Positions 60,529 through 64,000 of a stretch of 64,000 nt of DNA are shown here, piece by piece. This DNA is from Streptomyces scabiei 87.22 (lineage in GTDB: Bacteria; Actinomycetota; Actinomycetes; Streptomycetales; Streptomycetaceae), in the NCBI RefSeq assembly GCF_000091305.1, contig NC_013929.1, positions 4,092,001 to 4,156,000 of the forward strand, given 5' to 3'. The translations under genes and the position numbers were made by a program. The notes beneath the pieces were generated by a model. The model made no database searches. It saw nothing but the letters and a program-made list of their open reading frames with translations, and had not been told where the DNA came from. Numbering within the stretch: position 1 is the first letter of the stretch; each line of letters begins with the position of its first letter.

Positions 60529-60927
60529 CTACCAGACGTAGGCGAGGACTTCTCCGCCTACGCCCTTCTTGCCGGCCTGCTTGTCGGTGAGGAGCCCGTG
60601 GGACGTGGAGATGATCGCCACGCCGAGGCCACCCAGCACCTTGGGCAGGGAGGTGGACTTCGCGTAAACCCGGAGACCGGGCTTGGAGATCCGCTTGATG
60701 CCCGCGATGGAGCGCTCACGGTTCGGGCCGAACTTCAGCTCGAGGACGAGGTTCTTGCCGACCTCGGCGTCCTCGACCTTCCAGCCCGTGATGAAGCCCT
60801 CCTGCTGGAGGATCTCCGCGATGTGGGACTTGATCTTCGATGCCGGCATCGTCACGGAGTCGTGGTATGCCGAGTTCGCGTTCCGCAGACGCGTAAGCAT
60901 GTCTGCGATCGGATCAGTCATGGTCAT
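60529..60927 (-). CDS. rpsH: 30S ribosomal protein S8
   Basis: 132 aa starting MTMTDPIADMLTRLRN, ending LGGEVLAYVW-type sequence (GVGGEVLAYVW). In E. coli S8 also represses its operon by binding mRNA near rplE. A 214-bp gap with a strong inverted repeat precedes it here. Confidence 0.97.
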   Translation of the reverse strand: MTMTDPIADMLTRLRNANSAYHDSVTMPASKIKSHIAEILQQEGFITGWKVEDAEVGKNLVLELKFGPNRERSIAGIKRISKPGLRVYAKSTSLPKVLGGLGVAIISTSHGLLTDKQAGKKGVGGEVLAYVW

Positions 60928-61044
60928 GAATTGGCCTTCGGCCTCTCTCGCCGGGGTTTCCTGTATGCGCCATCCCTCTCCCCACTCGGTGGCGGGACGG
61001 GTGCGGTGCGGGGACCTACGGCGTAGTAAGTCGTACGGGCTACC

Positions 61045-61095
61045 GTCAGGCGCCCAACCCTCCAAGCCTAAGCCATGGAAGGGCGGGCGCCTGAC
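61045..61095. promoter_or_regulatory. Long inverted repeat between rpsZ and rpsH
   Basis: GTCAGGCGCCC (61045-61055) and GGGCGCCTGAC (61085-61095) pair perfectly, and inner CCCTCCA/TGGAAGGG bases extend the stem. The loop is about 17 bp. It begins about 47 bp past the rpsZ stop. It could be an attenuator or a site for S8 autoregulation. Confidence 0.7.
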
Positions 61096-61141
61096 ACGCC
61101 CAGTGCTTACCGAGAGCTTCGGGAATCCCTAAAAGACGGGA

Positions 61142-61327
61142 CTACCAGGAGCTCTTGGTCACGCCCGGCAGCTCGCCACGGTGAGCCATCTCACGAAGGC
61201 ACACGCGGCACAGGCCGAACTTGCGGTACACGGAGTGGGGACGGCCGCAGCGCTGGCAGCGCGTGTAGCCACGCACGCCGAACTTGGGCTTGCGAGCAGC
61301 CTTCGCGATCAGAGCCTTCTTCGCCAT
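61142..61327 (-). CDS. rpsZ: 30S ribosomal protein S14, zinc-binding type
   Basis: 61 aa type Z S14 with the CxxC pairs CQRC and CRVC that hold zinc. Starts MAKKALIAKAARKPKFGVRG. Streptomycetes also keep a Zn-free S14 elsewhere that replaces it under zinc shortage via Zur. 5 bp after rplE. Confidence 0.97.
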   Translation of the reverse strand: MAKKALIAKAARKPKFGVRGYTRCQRCGRPHSVYRKFGLCRVCLREMAHRGELPGVTKSSW

Positions 61328-61332
61328 CTCGC

Positions 61333-61890
61333 TCACGCCTCCTTGAAGGGGAAGCCGAGGTGACGAAGGAGGGCGCGGCCCTCAGCGTCGTTGGTCGCCG
61401 TGGTCACCACGGTGATGTCCATACCCCGGGTACGGTCGATCTTGTCCTGGTCGATCTCGTGGAACATGACCTGCTCGGTGAGACCGAAGGTGTAGTTGCC
61501 ACGGCCGTCGAACTGCTTGGGGGACAGACCACGGAAGTCGCGGATGCGCGGGAGCGCGAGCGACAGGGTGCGGTCCAGGAACTCCCACATGCGGTCGCCA
61601 CGGAGCGTGACGTGGGCACCGATCGGCTGGCCCTCACGCAGCTTGAACTGCGCGATGGACTTGCGGGCCTTGGTGACGGCCGGCTTCTGCCCGGTGATCG
61701 TGGTGAGGTCGCGGATGGCGCCCTCGATCAGCTTGGAGTCGCGGGCGGCGTCGCCCACACCCATGTTGACCACGATCTTGACGAGGCCCGGGGTCTGCAT
61801 GACGTTCTCGTAGGAGAACTCTTCCTGCAGCTTGCCCGCGATCTCCTCGCGGTACTTCGTCTTGAGACGCGGAGTCGTGGTGGTAGCCAT
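61333..61890 (-). CDS. rplE: 50S ribosomal protein L5
   Basis: 185 aa; binds 5S rRNA. VNMGVGDAARDSKLIEGAI and GQKPAVTKARKSIAQFKLRE are diagnostic. Its ATG overlaps the rplX stop by one base (TGATG). Confidence 0.98.
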   Translation of the reverse strand: MATTTTPRLKTKYREEIAGKLQEEFSYENVMQTPGLVKIVVNMGVGDAARDSKLIEGAIRDLTTITGQKPAVTKARKSIAQFKLREGQPIGAHVTLRGDRMWEFLDRTLSLALPRIRDFRGLSPKQFDGRGNYTFGLTEQVMFHEIDQDKIDRTRGMDITVVTTATNDAEGRALLRHLGFPFKEA

Positions 61891-62213
61891 CAGATGTCCT
61901 CACCCGTCCGCTTGGCAACGCGAACCTTGTTGCCCTCGTCGTCGAAGCGGTAGCCGACACGCGTGACGACCTTCTTGCCGTCCTTCTCCACGACCAGCTG
62001 GACGTTGGAGACGTGGATCGGCGCCTCGACGGTGACGATGCCACCGGCCTGCGAACCCTTGGCGGTCGGGCCGGCCTTGGTGTGCTTCTTGACCCGGTTG
62101 ACACCCTCGACCAGGACGCGGTCCTCGCGGGGGAAGGCCGCGATGACCTTGCCCTGCTTGCCCTTGTCCTTACCGGTGATGACCTGGACCAGGTCGCCCT
62201 TCTTGATCTTCAT
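61890..62213 (-). CDS. rplX: 50S ribosomal protein L24
   Basis: 107 aa with the KOW motif KIKKGDLVQVITGKDKGKQG at the start. Two bp after rplN, and coupled to rplE. Confidence 0.97.
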   Translation of the reverse strand: MKIKKGDLVQVITGKDKGKQGKVIAAFPREDRVLVEGVNRVKKHTKAGPTAKGSQAGGIVTVEAPIHVSNVQLVVEKDGKKVVTRVGYRFDDEGNKVRVAKRTGEDI

Positions 62214-62215
62214 GC

Positions 62216-62584
62216 TTACAGCACCTCCGGCGCGAGCGAGATGATCTTCATGAACTTCTTCTCGCGCAGCTCCCGGCCGACCGGGCCGAAGATACGGGTG
62301 CCACGAGGGTCGCCGTCGTTCTTGAGAATGACAGCGGCGTTCTCGTCGAAGCGGATGTACGAGCCGTCCGGACGGCGGCGCTCCTTGACGGTGCGAACGA
62401 TGACCGCCTTGATGACGTCACCCTTCTTCACGTTGCCGCCGGGGATCGCGTCCTTGACGGTGGCGACGATGACGTCACCGATGCCCGCGTAGCGGCGACC
62501 GGAGCCACCGAGCACACGGATGCAAAGGATTTCCTTCGCACCAGTGTTGTCGGCGACACGCAGTCGCGACTCCTGCTGGATCAC
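62216..62584 (-). CDS. rplN: 50S ribosomal protein L14
   Basis: 122 aa; MIQQESRLRVADNTGAKEIL start and the L14 signature GDVIVATVKDAIPGGNVKKG. It is the first gene of the spc operon in E. coli, and here it follows a strong hairpin after rpsQ. Confidence 0.98.
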   Translation of the reverse strand: MIQQESRLRVADNTGAKEILCIRVLGGSGRRYAGIGDVIVATVKDAIPGGNVKKGDVIKAVIVRTVKERRRPDGSYIRFDENAAVILKNDGDPRGTRIFGPVGRELREKKFMKIISLAPEVL

Positions 62585-62612
62585 GTCTATCTCCTGATTG
62601 TCTGCCGGTTCC

Positions 62613-62640
62613 CCGGGGGCCGTTCAGGAACGGCCCCCGG
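62613..62640 (-). terminator. Perfect 13-bp hairpin at the S10/spc boundary
   Basis: CCGGGGGCCGTTC (62613-62625) pairs perfectly with GAACGGCCCCCGG (62628-62640), with only AG between (the inner bases open to a small loop). It lies 42 bp past rpsQ and 29 bp before rplN. Confidence 0.8.
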
Positions 62641-62681
62641 AGCCTGGCGGAACTGTCCTGCGAGGAATGCCCCGCAGGAAA

Positions 62682-62969
62682 TTACTTGGCCTTCTCGAGG
62701 ATCTCGACGACACGCCAGTGCTTCGTGGCGGACAGCGGCCGGGTCTCCATGAGGAGGACACGGTCGCCGACGCCGGCGGCGTTCTGCTCGTCGTGAGCCT
62801 TGAGCTTGCTCGTGCTGCGGATGACCTTGCCGTACAGGGCGTGCTTCTTGCGGTCCTCGACGGCGACGACGACGGTCTTGTCCATCTTGTCGCTGACGAC
62901 GATGCCCTCACGGGTCTTGCGGAATCCGCGCGCCTCGGTGTTCGTCTCAGTCACGTTGCTCTCGCTCAT
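62682..62969 (-). CDS. rpsQ: 30S ribosomal protein S17
   Basis: 95 aa with GIVVSDKMDKTVVVAVEDRK and a short polar N-terminal extension. Its ATG overlaps the rpmC stop by one base. Last gene of the S10 set. Confidence 0.97.
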   Translation of the reverse strand: MSESNVTETNTEARGFRKTREGIVVSDKMDKTVVVAVEDRKKHALYGKVIRSTSKLKAHDEQNAAGVGDRVLLMETRPLSATKHWRVVEILEKAK

Positions 62970-63193
62970 CAGGCGCTCTCCACCGTCTCGATGCCCAGCT
63001 CGCGCTCACGCATCAGGGTGTAGATCCGCGCGATGTCCTTGCGGACGGCCTTGAGCCGACCGTGGTTCTCGAGCTGACCGGTCGCCGCCTGGAAGCGGAG
63101 GTTGAACAGCTCTTCCTTGGCTTCGCGGAGCTTGTTGAGCAGCTCCTCGTCACCCAGTTCGCGCAGCTCGGACGCCTTGGTACCGGCCGACAT
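62969..63193 (-). CDS. rpmC: 50S ribosomal protein L29
   Basis: 74 aa, two-helix protein (ELRELGDEELLNKLREAKEE; FNLRFQAATGQLENHGRL). The ATG at 63193 overlaps the rplP stop (TGATG); an adjacent GTG just upstream is less likely. Confidence 0.97.
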   Translation of the reverse strand: MSAGTKASELRELGDEELLNKLREAKEELFNLRFQAATGQLENHGRLKAVRKDIARIYTLMRERELGIETVESA

Positions 63194-63612
63194 CACGCTT
63201 CACCTGCCTCGCGCTTGACGATCCGGCACTTCATCGGCAGCTTGTGGGCTGCGCGAGTCAGGGCCTCACGGGCGATCTTCTCGTTGGGGTAGGACAGCTC
63301 GAACATGACCCGGCCCGGGTGCACGTTCGCGATCCACCACTCAGGGGAACCCTTACCGGAACCCATGCGGGTCTCGGCGGGCTTCTTCGTGAGCGGGCGG
63401 TCCGGGTAGATGTTGATCCAGACCTTGCCGCCACGCTTGATGTGGCGGGTCATGGCGATACGGGCCGCCTCGATCTGGCGGTTGGTCACGTACGCCGGCG
63501 TGAGGGCCTGAATGCCGTACTCGCCGAACGCGACCGTCGTACCACCCTTGGCCTGGCCACGACGCTTCGGGTGGTGCTGCTTGCGGTGCTTGACCCTACG
63601 GGGGATCAGCAT
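63193..63612 (-). CDS. rplP: 50S ribosomal protein L16
   Basis: 139 aa; MLIPRRVKHRKQHHPKRRGQ start and MGSGKGSPEWWIANVHPGRV, which is the L16 signature. Coupled to rpmC. 5 bp after rpsC. Confidence 0.98.
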   Translation of the reverse strand: MLIPRRVKHRKQHHPKRRGQAKGGTTVAFGEYGIQALTPAYVTNRQIEAARIAMTRHIKRGGKVWINIYPDRPLTKKPAETRMGSGKGSPEWWIANVHPGRVMFELSYPNEKIAREALTRAAHKLPMKCRIVKREAGEA

Positions 63613-63617
63613 GTCCC

Positions 63618-64000
63618 TCAGGCCTCCGTTCCGGTGCTCTCAGCCGGAGCGGCGGCAGCGGGAGCCTCGGCCTTGGGGGCCTCGGCGCCGGCAGCCTGCT
63701 GCGGCTTACGACCGCGACCTCCACGCTCGCCACCGCGGCCACCACGGCCGGCGGGGCGGTCAGCGCCACCACGGGCCGGGCGGTTGCCGGCGCGGGCAGC
63801 GGCGTTCTCGGCGCGGACCTCGGCGATGTTCTTGACGTCGCCCTTGTAGATCCAGACCTTCACGCCGATGCGGCCGAAGGTCGTCTTGGCCTCGAAGAAG
63901 CCGTAGTCCACGTTCGCGCGGAGCGTGTGCAGGGGCACACGGCCCTCGCGGTAGAACTCCGAGCGGGACATCTCGGCGCCACCGAGGCGGCCACCGCACT
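63618..64000 (-). CDS. rpsC: 30S ribosomal protein S3, C-terminal part (cut by window edge)
   Basis: About 127 codons are present. GGRLGGAEMSRSEFYREGRV and PLHTLRANVDYGFFEAKTTF are the conserved C-terminal S3 domain. A long Arg/Gly then Ala/Pro/Glu-rich tail (about 60 residues) is typical of actinobacteria. The start is beyond the window. Confidence 0.96.
   Translation of the reverse strand, partial: CGGRLGGAEMSRSEFYREGRVPLHTLRANVDYGFFEAKTTFGRIGVKVWIYKGDVKNIAEVRAENAAARAGNRPARGGADRPAGRGGRGGERGGRGRKPQQAAGAEAPKAEAPAAAAPAESTGTEA

Noticed and set aside
1..64000. tRNA, rRNA, transposase or phage genes
   Set aside because: No cloverleaf with a T-loop GTTCRA context, no IS ends with a transposase, and no integrase or structural phage gene was seen.

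Overview
The window is a 64 kb piece of a Streptomyces chromosome core. GC is very high with strong G/C bias at third codon positions, several genes lack a Shine-Dalgarno and have a -10 box 5-7 nt before the start codon, and developmental regulators found only in streptomycetes and relatives (BldM, WhiD, the sigma factor ShbA) are present. Gene order from the S3/L16 ribosomal genes back through glmM, glmS, groES-groEL1, whiD-bldM and guaB matches, from memory, the SCO4700-SCO4775 region of S. coelicolor. No phage, transposase, tRNA, rRNA or CRISPR was seen.

Layout, left to right. 0-10 kb: start of a Ser/Thr kinase, glpD, an NDP-sugar dehydrogenase homologue that has lost its catalytic residues, the two IMP dehydrogenase paralogues (guaB3-like and guaB), shbA, bldM and divergent whiD. 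9.3-21.4 kb: LysR regulator, MOSC protein, SDR, an ABM/SnoaL fusion protein, groES-groEL1 under two CIRCE operators, two tandem polysaccharide deacetylases, a THUMP-like methyltransferase, an ECF42 sigma factor with its DGPF/YCII partner, and an LCP cell-wall ligase. 21.4-30.1 kb: a xylan-utilisation cluster made of a secreted GH10-CBM2 xylanase, a divergent LacI regulator, a Tat lipoprotein/ABC importer and an intracellular GH3 enzyme (BxlR/BxlEFG/BxlA-like). 30.1-46.7 kb: a DUF397/XRE pair, a PH-domain membrane protein, the t6A tRNA genes (tsaD, rimI, tsaB and, separately, tsaE), a hydrolase, alr, an L,D-transpeptidase, glmS, acpS, nnrD, coaA and a DUF389 protein. 46.8-64 kb: glmM, rpsI-rplM, an anchored secreted protein, truA, then the alpha, spc and S10 ribosomal operons read leftwards with secY, adk and map inserted, ending inside rpsC.

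Functionally the window joins translation and protein export (ribosomal operons, secY, map, infA, rpoA, truA, t6A genes) to cell-wall precursor supply (glmS, glmM, alr, L,D-transpeptidase, LCP protein, deacetylases) and development (shbA, bldM, whiD). The xylan cluster is the most accessory-looking segment and is flanked by tandem and dispersed intergenic repeats. The most notable observations are the dehydrogenase lacking Lys, Asn and Cys of its active site; a 63-codon gene behind a perfect 8-2-8 palindrome; a 13-bp perfect inverted repeat in the promoter of the anchored protein gene at 49.7 kb; at least eight close copies of a 20-bp intergenic element; and layered operators in the xylan cluster, two of which involve ribosome-binding sites.
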